Origin: Campylobacterota bacterium
GTDB lineage: Bacteria; Campylobacterota; Campylobacteria; Campylobacterales; Sulfurimonadaceae
Assembly (NCBI GenBank): GCA_013153755.1
Contig: JAADDU010000111.1
Span: forward strand, 1 to 6,410
Length of the DNA: 6,410 nt
Direction of reading: 5' to 3'
Of this stretch, positions 1 through 5,726 are shown piece after piece. The position numbers and the translations under genes were made by a program. The notes beneath the pieces were generated by a model that was not told where the DNA came from, did no database searches, and worked only from the letters and a program-made list of their open reading frames with translations. The first letter of the stretch is position 1, and each line of letters starts with the position of its first letter.

Positions 1-453
1 CATAAGAAGTAATTTTGGTTTTTTCATCATTGCTCTACATAATGAAACACGCTGTTTTTGCCCACCACTTAATGTATTTGGCATTCTATCTTTAAGTTTA
101 TCTAGTTGTGTGATTTGCAACAGTTTTTTAGCTAAATTTTTATCTTTTTTTACAAAAAGTAGATTTTCTTCAACACTCATATTTGAAAACAGTGCATAAT
201 CTTGAAAAACAAATCCTATCTCTCTTTTTTGTGGCTCTAGATTTATCTTAGAATCAAGCCATACTTCATCATCTACAACTATACTTCCACTCGCATCTTC
301 AAGCCCTGCTAAAACTCTTAAAAGTGTAGTCTTTGCACTACCACTTTGACCTGCTATTGCAACAAAACTACCACTTTGAATCTGAAGCTTTACATCAAGC
401 TCCATCTCTCCATCCATACCATGAAGCCTTTTATTTATATCTATCTTTATCAT
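1..453 (-). CDS. modC: ModC, molybdate/tungstate ABC transporter ATP-binding protein (3' end cut by window edge)
   Basis: This is the ATPase subunit that would drive oxyanion import through ModB. I translated 151 codons by hand from ATG at 453. In order they show a Walker A loop GQSGSAKTT at about residues 35–43, a Q-loop in FVFQDYALF at about 85–93, and the ABC signature LSGGQKQRVSLCRAM at about 128–142. The frame leaves the window after KPKLLLM, just before the expected Walker B Asp-Glu, so the D-loop, H-loop and any C-terminal TOBE domain are unseen. The Walker A is odd: the glycine normally preceding the lysine is Ala. The start codon shares one base with the modB stop (TAATG on the minus strand), and an AGGTGG-like ribosome site sits about 10 nt upstream. 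The ABC ATPase call is certain; the substrate comes from the adjacent modA, modB and Mop genes. Confidence 0.93.
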   Translation of the reverse strand, partial: MIKIDINKRLHGMDGEMELDVKLQIQSGSFVAIAGQSGSAKTTLLRVLAGLEDASGSIVVDDEVWLDSKINLEPQKREIGFVFQDYALFSNMSVEENLLFVKKDKNLAKKLLQITQLDKLKDRMPNTLSGGQKQRVSLCRAMMKKPKLLLM

Positions 454-1151
454 TAGTGAAATCCACCTATCTTTTTACTCTGCTTCTGATTAAAAGTATA
501 AACTAATACTAAAACCAAAAAGCTAATAAGCACCATAATCCCCGAGTAAATATGTGCTGAAGTATAGTCCATGATTTCAACCATCTCATAGATAGCTACA
601 GAAGCTACTTTTGTTTCATCTGGTATACTTCCACCAACCATTAAAACTACACCAAACTCCCCAACAGTATGTGCAAAAGTTATGATTATCGCTGTGATTA
701 AAGAAGGTTTTATATTTGGCAAAGCTACCCTTAACATAGTTGCAAATTTATTTTTACCACATATATATGAAGCATCTAACATACTCTTTGGTAGTGATTC
801 AAATCCACTTTGTAAAGGCTGTACCATAAATGGCATAGAGTAAAAACAACTCGCAACTACTAAGCCTGTAAAGTTAAATACTAATTTTATATCAAAAAAA
901 TCATCGAAAAACATCCCAATAGGTGAATTTTGAGATAAAGAAACTAAGATATAAAAACCTAAAACAGATGGTGGCAACACTATAGGTAATGCAGTTATGG
1001 CTTCTAAAAGAGGTTTGATTTTTGATTTAGTTTGCGATAAAAACCATGCTAATGGTAATGCAAAAACAAATAATATAAATGTTGTTATTCCTGCTAATTT
1101 AAAAGACAATAAAAAGGGAGAAAAATCAAGGTTTAGTATAGTTTCAATCAT
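453..1151 (-). CDS. modB: ModB, molybdate ABC transporter permease
   Basis: This inner-membrane permease (232 aa, normal for the family) forms the molybdate/tungstate channel, probably as a homodimer with ModC. About five hydrophobic segments are visible, near residues 13–38, 48–70, 90–112, 148–170 and 202–219. The ModC-docking EAA loop is at about 125–145 (LDASYICGKNKFATMLRVALP). The ModB-typical stretch with GEFG at 164–167 follows, then GGSIPDETKVASVAIYE. Its ATG overlaps the stop of the upstream Mop gene in an ATGA arrangement, and a GGAG ribosome site lies at 1160–1163 inside that gene, 8 nt before the start. It overlaps modC by one base. Expression is therefore likely tied to the whole mod operon. 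Confidence 0.95.
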   Translation of the reverse strand: MIETILNLDFSPFLLSFKLAGITTFILFVFALPLAWFLSQTKSKIKPLLEAITALPIVLPPSVLGFYILVSLSQNSPIGMFFDDFFDIKLVFNFTGLVVASCFYSMPFMVQPLQSGFESLPKSMLDASYICGKNKFATMLRVALPNIKPSLITAIIITFAHTVGEFGVVLMVGGSIPDETKVASVAIYEMVEIMDYTSAHIYSGIMVLISFLVLVLVYTFNQKQSKKIGGFH

Positions 1152-1546
1152 TTTAAAATCTCCACTATAGAAAGTTCACTAGCTTGAATCAAAGCTAAAA
1201 CTTCATCCCCTTGTTGTAGTTTTAATCTTTTTGAAGATTCTAGGGTGATAATAGATTCTAAAAGAGTATCTCCAAACCTTAATTCTACACTACTTAAAAG
1301 ACTACCATTATCTAACATCTCTACCTTAGTTTTTAAAAGATTTTCATGTGTTGTGTCTATATCAAAACTTTTAGTTATACTTATATGGGTTGGTTTTACT
1401 GCAAGTTTTACAACAGTTGATACCTCTATCTCTGAACTAAGTTCTAAACTCATCATAGTCAAATCTATACCACTGCATCTAAACTTTACTATGTGCAAAC
1501 TATCACAACTATCTATCTGTGTTACTGTTGCTATAAAACTACTCAT
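1148..1546 (-). CDS. Stand-alone di-Mop (TOBE-domain) molybdate-binding protein
   Basis: A 132-aa soluble protein with no signal peptide or membrane segment. It appears to be two Mop/TOBE modules in tandem. The first spans about residues 1–58 and ends KLAVKPTHISITK. The second spans about 69–131 and has the family-typical ending LKLQQGDEVLALIQASELSI. Mop domains bind molybdate or tungstate between subunits and occur in molbindins, ModE and some ModC C-termini. There is no helix-turn-helix here, so it is not a complete ModE regulator. It lies between modA and modB, with ATGA overlaps on both sides. I see no strong ribosome site for its own ATG, which suggests translational coupling to modA. 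From memory, Campylobacter jejuni has a similar small gene in its mod cluster. A cytoplasmic oxyanion store or a part of the transporter's feedback control are both possible; the sequence does not decide. Confidence 0.82.
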   Translation of the reverse strand: MSSFIATVTQIDSCDSLHIVKFRCSGIDLTMMSLELSSEIEVSTVVKLAVKPTHISITKSFDIDTTHENLLKTKVEMLDNGSLLSSVELRFGDTLLESIITLESSKRLKLQQGDEVLALIQASELSIVEILK

Positions 1547-2289
1547 GGTACAAGGTATCCATACTTTTTCAAGATACCCTTAGCATCATCACTCAACATA
1601 AAATTATAAAAACTAATGGTATCTTCATCATTTTGAGCATGTTTTAAAATTACAATACCTTGATTTATAGGAGTATATAATTTTGTATCAATCCCAACCC
1701 AGTTTATACCAAATTTGTAAACCTTCATCTTTGGACTAAAAAGTAAAGACCTTGCTACGATACCAACATCAGAGGCTCTTAAAGCATAAGTTAATGTTTG
1801 AGATATAGACTCTCCATATACAAATTTCTTCTTTAGTTTATCAAATATTTTTACATTTTTCAAAAATTCAACACTTGCTTTTCCATAAGGGGCAGTTTTT
1901 TCATTTGCTATAGCAATTCTTTTTATATTTTCACTTAAAAGAAACTCTACACCATTAGAAAAATCAAGTTTTTTAGAACTTATATATGCTAAAGTACCCT
2001 GTGCATATATAACAGGTTTTGTAATTGCATAACCTTCTTTATATAACTTTTGTGGATAAAACATATTTGCTCCCATAAGTATATCATAGGGAGCACCATG
2101 TATAATTTGTGCAGTTAATTTTCCTGTGCTTCCGATGATAACTTGGAGTTTGATTTTTGGATATTGTTTAGAAAACTCTTTTTTTAAATCATCTATAGCA
2201 TAACTTACATTTGAGGCAACCCCAACTTTTATAGTTCCTGCAAAGATGTTTATAACAGATAGTAGTATTATAATTACAAATAGTTTCAC
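1543..2289 (-). CDS. modA: ModA, periplasmic molybdate-binding protein
   Basis: This is the solute-binding component of the Mod transporter (248 aa). An N-terminal hydrophobic signal sequence covers about residues 1–17 and ends in IFAG; no lipobox cysteine is seen, so it is probably a soluble periplasmic protein. ModA landmarks follow: VASNVSYAIDDL (23–34, likely first Ser ligand at S26), GSTGKLTAQI (53–62, second Ser ligand near S54), GAPYDILMGAN (65–75), APYGKASVEFL (133–143), GESISQTLTYAL (159–170) and DVGIVARSL (174–182). The position that is Tyr in Escherichia coli ModA, near 179, is not Tyr here; several other ModA proteins also lack it. The start is GTG at 2289, supported by a strong AAAGGAAA site 8 nt upstream and a signal peptide that begins at once. 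It is the first gene of the mod operon. Tungstate rather than molybdate preference cannot be excluded. Confidence 0.94.
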   Translation of the reverse strand: MKLFVIIILLSVINIFAGTIKVGVASNVSYAIDDLKKEFSKQYPKIKLQVIIGSTGKLTAQIIHGAPYDILMGANMFYPQKLYKEGYAITKPVIYAQGTLAYISSKKLDFSNGVEFLLSENIKRIAIANEKTAPYGKASVEFLKNVKIFDKLKKKFVYGESISQTLTYALRASDVGIVARSLLFSPKMKVYKFGINWVGIDTKLYTPINQGIVILKHAQNDEDTISFYNFMLSDDAKGILKKYGYLVP

Positions 2290-2387
2290 TTTTTAGATTT
2301 CCTTTAGTAAAATAAAGTCAGATTTAGTTGTTTTAGAATAATTTGGGTTATAATAGTATCAAAACAATTTAAAACAAGAGATTATAC
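2290..2387. promoter_or_regulatory. Divergent promoter region between modA and the acyl-CoA synthetase gene
   Basis: These 98 bp must hold the promoters of both divergent units. On the plus strand a perfect TATAAT lies at 2349–2354, preceded by TTTGGGT. The only −35-like hexamer, TTGTTT at 2328–2333, has a short 15-bp spacer; poorly conserved −35 elements are usual in Campylobacterota. The synthetase ATG is preceded by a weak AAGAG site at 2376–2380. For the minus strand, TATTAT (complement of 2350–2355) overlaps the same block and is only a weak candidate for the mod operon. TTGTTTT (2328–2334) and AAAACAA (2361–2367) form a short imperfectly placed inverted repeat. A ModE-type operator would be expected if the operon is molybdate-repressed, but I cannot identify one. 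Confidence 0.5.
2298..2305 (-). promoter_or_regulatory. Ribosome binding site fixing the GTG start of modA
   Basis: On the minus strand this reads AAAGGAAA, a strong Shine-Dalgarno match, separated by 8 nt from the GTG at 2289. No in-frame ATG lies close enough to the signal sequence to replace this start. Confidence 0.8.
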
Positions 2388-4070
2388 ATGATATACCCTT
2401 ATGAAAACTTGGAGTACTTTACACTTCCAAACTTATTTAATCGTTCTATTGAACTGTATGCAGACAAAGATGCTCTAGGTAAAGTAAATCAAAAAGCTAT
2501 GACTTATAAAGAACTAAATGAAAAAGTTCAAGAGATGGTATCTTTACTACAAGAAAATGGTATATCAAAAGGTGATAAAGTTATACTGTTGAGTGAAAAT
2601 ATGCCAAACTGGGCAGTAGCATATTTTGCTATTACATACTTTGGTGGGGTTGTCGTTCCTGTGCTTCCTGACTTTCATCCATCTGATGTACATCATATCA
2701 TTGGTCACTCAGAAGCTAAAGCCGTTTTTGTTTCAGATAAACACTTAGCTACCATAGAAGACTCACAAAATAAAGATATACATTTTGTAGTAAAGCTAGA
2801 TACACTAGAACTTGTAGATGAATTAACAAACAAAGACTACCTAGAACAAATCAAGCAAAAAACAAAAGAAGGTATCTTAAAAATCTCAAAATCAAAAAAT
2901 GAGATAGATGAAAATGATTTAGCATCCCTACTTTACACATCAGGAACTACTGGTCACTCAAAAGGTGTTATGCTATCTCATAAAAACTTAGTTACAAATG
3001 CTATGAGTGCTTATGAAAAAGTAACTATAACAAAAGATGATGTATTTTTATCTATACTGCCTCTTGCCCACACACTAGAGTGTACAGTTGGTCTAACAGT
3101 ACCTATTTTACATGGTTCATCTGTTTTTTACATCGATAAAGCTCCAACGCCAAGTGTTCTTTTAAAAGCTTTTAATATTGTAAAACCAACTATGATGGTT
3201 AGCGTACCTCTTATCATAGAAAAAATTTATAAGAACAAAGTTTTACCAAAATTTACAAACTCTTTTATGATGAGAGTTATATATAACATCCCATTTTTTA
3301 GGAAAAAGCTAAATGCCATCGCTGGTAAAAAACTACTTGAAACTTTTGGTGGAAGACTTAAATTTTTTGGTATAGGTGGCGCTGGGATTTCACCATATGT
3401 AGAACAATTTTTAAAAGAAGCTAAATTTCCATATATCATAGGGTATGGTTTAACAGAAACAGCTCCTCTTTTAGCTGGTTCTGTTGTTGGTGATGTTATA
3501 AAAGTAAAATCAACAGGAACTGCGATGGTAGGTGTCAAACTTGCTATAAAAGATAAAGACCCAAAAACAGGCGAAGGTGAGATTATTGCAAAATCTCCAA
3601 GTGTGATGCTAGGTTACTATAAAGATGAAGAGCAAACAGCCCAAGTTATGGAAGATGGTTGGTTTTTAACTGGAGATTTAGGCTATATAGATGAAGATGG
3701 ATTTTTATTTATAAGTGGTAGAAGTAAAAATGTTATCATTGGTAGTGGAGGAGAAAACATCTACCCTGAGCAGATAGAAGCTACCATAAATCAAAATGAA
3801 GCCGTACTAGACTCACTTGTTATGGAACAAGATGGAAAGCTTATAGCTAGAGTACACTTTGATTATGAGCTAATAGACAAGATGTTTAAGGCTAGCAACA
3901 CTCCAGATGCAGAGGTAAGACAAAAGATAGCTACATACTTAGAAGAGATGAGATTAGAAGTAAATTCTAAAGTTTCCTCTTTTTGTAGAATGGTTAAGTT
4001 TGTAGAACAGATAGAACCATTTGTTAAAACGCCAACTAAAAAGATTAAGAGGTTTTTATATACCTCTTAA
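2388..4070 (+). CDS. AMP-forming long-chain acyl-CoA synthetase family protein
   Basis: A 560-aa member of the ANL adenylating superfamily. It is expected to activate a carboxylate, most likely a fatty acid, to acyl-AMP and then acyl-CoA. The adenylation core motifs are all present: P-loop YTSGTTGHSKG (183–193), GYGLTETAP (352–360), TGDLGYID (428–435) and GRSKNVIIGSGGENIYPEQIE across 444–464. The C-terminal A10 motif is TPTKKIKRF (548–556), where K552 is the likely catalytic lysine. This ending and the linker near residues 290–330 resemble the FadD15/eukaryotic long-chain type more than acetyl-CoA synthetase. There is no membrane segment or signal peptide. It has its own promoter region and a terminator overlapping its 3' end, so it looks monocistronic. 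No β-oxidation or lipid gene is nearby; uptake or recycling of fatty acids into phospholipid is a reasonable inference. Substrate is unproven. Confidence 0.9.
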   Translation: MIYPYENLEYFTLPNLFNRSIELYADKDALGKVNQKAMTYKELNEKVQEMVSLLQENGISKGDKVILLSENMPNWAVAYFAITYFGGVVVPVLPDFHPSDVHHIIGHSEAKAVFVSDKHLATIEDSQNKDIHFVVKLDTLELVDELTNKDYLEQIKQKTKEGILKISKSKNEIDENDLASLLYTSGTTGHSKGVMLSHKNLVTNAMSAYEKVTITKDDVFLSILPLAHTLECTVGLTVPILHGSSVFYIDKAPTPSVLLKAFNIVKPTMMVSVPLIIEKIYKNKVLPKFTNSFMMRVIYNIPFFRKKLNAIAGKKLLETFGGRLKFFGIGGAGISPYVEQFLKEAKFPYIIGYGLTETAPLLAGSVVGDVIKVKSTGTAMVGVKLAIKDKDPKTGEGEIIAKSPSVMLGYYKDEEQTAQVMEDGWFLTGDLGYIDEDGFLFISGRSKNVIIGSGGENIYPEQIEATINQNEAVLDSLVMEQDGKLIARVHFDYELIDKMFKASNTPDAEVRQKIATYLEEMRLEVNSKVSSFCRMVKFVEQIEPFVKTPTKKIKRFLYTS

Positions 4071-4075
4071 TCTTT
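4040..4075. terminator. Bidirectional intrinsic terminator overlapping the synthetase 3' end
   Basis: A perfect 14-bp inverted repeat, with arms at 4040–4053 and 4062–4075 (AAAGATTAAGAGGT and its exact complement) and an 8-nt loop. The plus-strand arm ends in TTT and is followed by AGATTTTATC, a broken T-rich tail. On the minus strand the stem runs into a five-T stretch. It sits between convergent genes, so it can plausibly stop both transcripts. The stem is AT-rich (4 G of 14), hence the long arm. The left arm is coding (synthetase codons 552–555 plus flanking bases) and the synthetase stop codon lies in the right arm. Confidence 0.8.
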
Positions 4076-4106
4076 AGATTTTATCTTCAGTATGTTATTT
4101 GATATC

Positions 4107-4841
4107 TTAAGCTATTAGCACTCTTTTAGCCAAATAAACTACTATGCTCACATAAAACAAAACAAGTAGCCTTTTTTGAAGTACTGCATCTACTTTATGT
4201 TTTAATACTATACCAAAATAAACACCTATTAAAGATGCTAAACCTATAATTATGCCACTTTTATAATCAACATTTGAACTTATAAAGTGTGAAAATAAAC
4301 CTGATAATGAAGAAAATACTACAAAAAATAATCCTGCTGATGTTGCTTGTTTTAGAGGCACATGCAAAAAACCAACTAAGATAGGTACTAAAAGTATACT
4401 TCCTCCTATACCTATAGTCATCCCTATAGCACCTATACCTACCCCTAAGATGAAAAGTACAAGTTTGTTTACATCTTTTTGTTTTTTGTAATCTTTTTGT
4501 TTAAAAAACAACCTTAAAAGTGCAAAAAAAGCAAAACCTAAGAAGATGATTTCTAAAGTTTTATTAGAAAAATGCGAAGATATAGCACCACTAAAACTTC
4601 CACCAACAAAACCACCAACTCCTATGATAAAAACCATCGCTTTATCTAGCGTTCCTTTTTTATTGTTAAGGTAGCTTCCATAGATGGAGCTAAAAACCAT
4701 AACTACAACAGAGATACCGATGGCTACTTTAGTATCGTAACCTAAGATTAAAAGAACTGGAATCAAAATAGTTCCACCACCAATACCAAAAAAACCTGAT
4801 AAAACACCAACAAAAGAACCGATTAGACTTAATTCAAACAT
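4107..4841 (-). CDS. TauE/SafE family membrane transporter (sulfite exporter-like)
   Basis: A 244-aa polytopic inner-membrane protein of the TauE/SafE (DUF81) family, proposed to move sulfite, sulfoacetate or other small organic/sulfur anions. The family's internal duplication is clear: GFFGIGGGTILIPVL at 16–30 is echoed by GMTIGIGGSILLVPIL at 140–155, each followed by several hydrophobic helices. A charged loop rich in Lys (114–126) separates the two halves. Length is usual for the short form. The ATG at 4841 is preceded by AAGG (4847–4850, minus strand) with a 5-nt spacer. It has a recognisable promoter upstream and converges on the acyl-CoA synthetase, so it is probably a single-gene unit. 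Sulfur-anion export would suit a sulfur-oxidising bacterium, but that is inference; many members have unknown substrates. Confidence 0.88.
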   Translation of the reverse strand: MFELSLIGSFVGVLSGFFGIGGGTILIPVLLILGYDTKVAIGISVVVMVFSSIYGSYLNNKKGTLDKAMVFIIGVGGFVGGSFSGAISSHFSNKTLEIIFLGFAFFALLRLFFKQKDYKKQKDVNKLVLFILGVGIGAIGMTIGIGGSILLVPILVGFLHVPLKQATSAGLFFVVFSSLSGLFSHFISSNVDYKSGIIIGLASLIGVYFGIVLKHKVDAVLQKRLLVLFYVSIVVYLAKRVLIA

Positions 4842-4863
4842 AAAAACCTTAATTTTTTTACAA

Positions 4864-4891
4864 ATTATACCTTTAATGGGTTTATAATCAA
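4864..4891 (-). promoter_or_regulatory. Sigma-70-type promoter for the TauE/SafE gene
   Basis: On the minus strand, TTGATT (complement of 4886–4891) and a perfect TATAAT (complement of 4864–4869) are separated by 16 bp. This is the best-formed promoter in the window, and the −10 ends 22 nt before the start codon, giving a short leader that contains the AAGG ribosome site. Confidence 0.65.
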
Positions 4892-4959
4892 GTTACATGC
4901 TTAAGTTTAATTTTGCTTTGAGATTCAATAAAGTATAATCATTAGCAATAAAGGTATAA
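4865..4959. repeat. 11-bp inverted repeat in the tauE/cheX divergent region
   Basis: TTATACCTTTA at 4865–4875 is the exact reverse complement of TAAAGGTATAA at 4949–4959, the two arms being 73 nt apart. The left arm overlaps the −10 element of the TauE/SafE promoter. The right arm overlaps the ribosome site of the cheX-like gene. It may be a coincidence of −10-like and Shine-Dalgarno-like words, or paired sites for one regulator. Confidence 0.4.
4934..4939 (+). promoter_or_regulatory. −10 element of the likely cheX–fliN–fliO promoter
   Basis: A perfect TATAAT lies 21 nt before the cheX-like ATG. Upstream is a T-rich stretch (TTTTGCTTTG at 4911–4920) but no good −35 hexamer, as is common for the housekeeping sigma factor in Campylobacterota. 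I see no sigma-54 (GG-N10-GC with TTGC) signature, so this operon looks like an early or constitutive flagellar unit. Confidence 0.5.
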
Positions 4960-4960
4960 C

Positions 4961-5392
4961 ATGTTTAAAACTATTGTAAAAGCTTCACAAAATTTTTGTA
5001 TTCATCAAATTCGCCTCCCTTATACAACTAAAGAAGAGGTTTTAGAAGAAAAAATGTTCATAACTTATATAGATATAGAAAGTATGGATAAAAAAACTTT
5101 TAGAGTATATGTAGCAACTCAACAAAATTTTACACAAAGAGTCTCAAAAATCTTTTTAGAAGAGGATGAAAGTGATGAAGAAACACTTATAGATATGGCG
5201 CTAGAAACTGCTAACCTCATAGTAGGAAGTGCTAAAGTTATAGCTCAAGAAGAGGGTAAAAACCCATACAATATAGCTACACCACATTTTCAAGGTATCT
5301 CTAGTTTTGATGTAACCTATGATGAAATTATAGTTTTTGAGATAGAAAATGACCATATGATAATCGCTATAAAGGAACTCTCAAGTGAGTAA
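4961..5392 (+). CDS. cheX: CheX-type CheY-P phosphatase (CheC/CheX/FliY family)
   Basis: A 143-aa cytoplasmic protein predicted to dephosphorylate CheY-P and end the chemotactic signal. It carries one complete copy of the family phosphatase signature [D/S]-x3-E-x2-N-x22-P: D78, E82, N85 and, exactly 22 residues later, P108. E82 and N85 would be the catalytic pair, in the helix DMALETANLIVGSAK. One site and a short length fit CheX rather than two-site CheC or FliY. The following β-rich stretch (SFDVTYDEIIVFEIENDHMIIAIKEL) resembles the strands through which CheX pairs. A ribosome site AAAGG at 4950–4954 precedes the ATG by 6 nt. Its 3' end overlaps fliN by 8 nt, so it is co-expressed with a rotor-switch component. 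The name cheX is by family signature; a purely structural role at the switch is the main alternative. Confidence 0.82.
   Translation: MFKTIVKASQNFCIHQIRLPYTTKEEVLEEKMFITYIDIESMDKKTFRVYVATQQNFTQRVSKIFLEEDESDEETLIDMALETANLIVGSAKVIAQEEGKNPYNIATPHFQGISSFDVTYDEIIVFEIENDHMIIAIKELSSE
5371..5376 (+). promoter_or_regulatory. Ribosome binding site for the GTG start of fliN
   Basis: AAAGGA inside the last codons of the cheX-like gene, 8 nt before the GTG at 5385. It supports the GTG start and the 8-nt overlap between the two genes. Confidence 0.7.
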
Positions 5393-5726
5393 AAAGAAAA
5401 AACACCATTATGGCGATGAGGAGATCCCTTTTGACCCTCAAGAAGAACTTTCATGGATGAACTACTCTGGTTTGTTGGATATGGAAGTGGAATTTATCGC
5501 TGATTTAGGTGAAACGGAACTCAATGTCTCAGAGATATTAAAACTTGAAAAAGGCTCTATCATAGACTTAAAAAAACCAGCAGGTGAAAGTGTAGAATCC
5601 TATGTTAATGGTAGGATTATAGGCAAAGGCGAGGTTATGGTTTATGAAAAAAACCTTGCTATTCGTATAAATGAAGTTTTAGATTCTAGTGCTGTTTTAT
5701 ACCACTTATCAAAAGAGAGATTATGA
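5385..5726 (+). CDS. fliN: FliN, flagellar motor switch protein
   Basis: A 113-aa C-ring protein that, with FliM (and FliY in this phylum), sets rotation direction and forms a dock for the export apparatus. A charged N-terminal tail (about 1–25, starting MSKKKKHH) leads into the SpoA/FliMN C-terminal domain at about 30–102. Key features are VEFIADLGETELNVSEILKL, then KGSIIDLKKPAGESV and NGRIIGKGEVMVYEKNLAIRI, the usual FliN hallmark with Gly-Glu-Val before the last strands. It has no CheC-like phosphatase domain, so it is FliN, not FliY. The start is GTG with AAAGGA upstream; its stop overlaps the next ATG (ATGA). It is in one operon with the CheX-like and FliO-like genes. Confidence 0.93.
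   Translation: MSKKKKHHYGDEEIPFDPQEELSWMNYSGLLDMEVEFIADLGETELNVSEILKLEKGSIIDLKKPAGESVESYVNGRIIGKGEVMVYEKNLAIRINEVLDSSAVLYHLSKERL

Noticed and set aside
1..453. modC as a truncated pseudogene
   Set aside because: The frame is open to the window edge and breaks off exactly where the Walker B region should continue; the missing part is due to the window boundary.
1245..1583. Plus-strand open frame of 112 codons across the Mop gene and modA 3' end
   Set aside because: It is fully antisense to two confident genes with family motifs, its product resembles no protein I know, and no ribosome site precedes it.
3227..3538. Minus-strand open frame of 103 codons inside the acyl-CoA synthetase gene
   Set aside because: It is antisense to conserved ANL motifs, including the GYGLTETAP region, and has no recognisable domain; it is a shadow frame.
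4883..4888. A second plus-strand TATAAT as a promoter for the cheX-like operon
   Set aside because: It overlaps the −35 of the opposite TauE/SafE promoter and lies 72 nt from the start, while a perfect −10 at 4934–4939 is better placed. It could be a secondary start.
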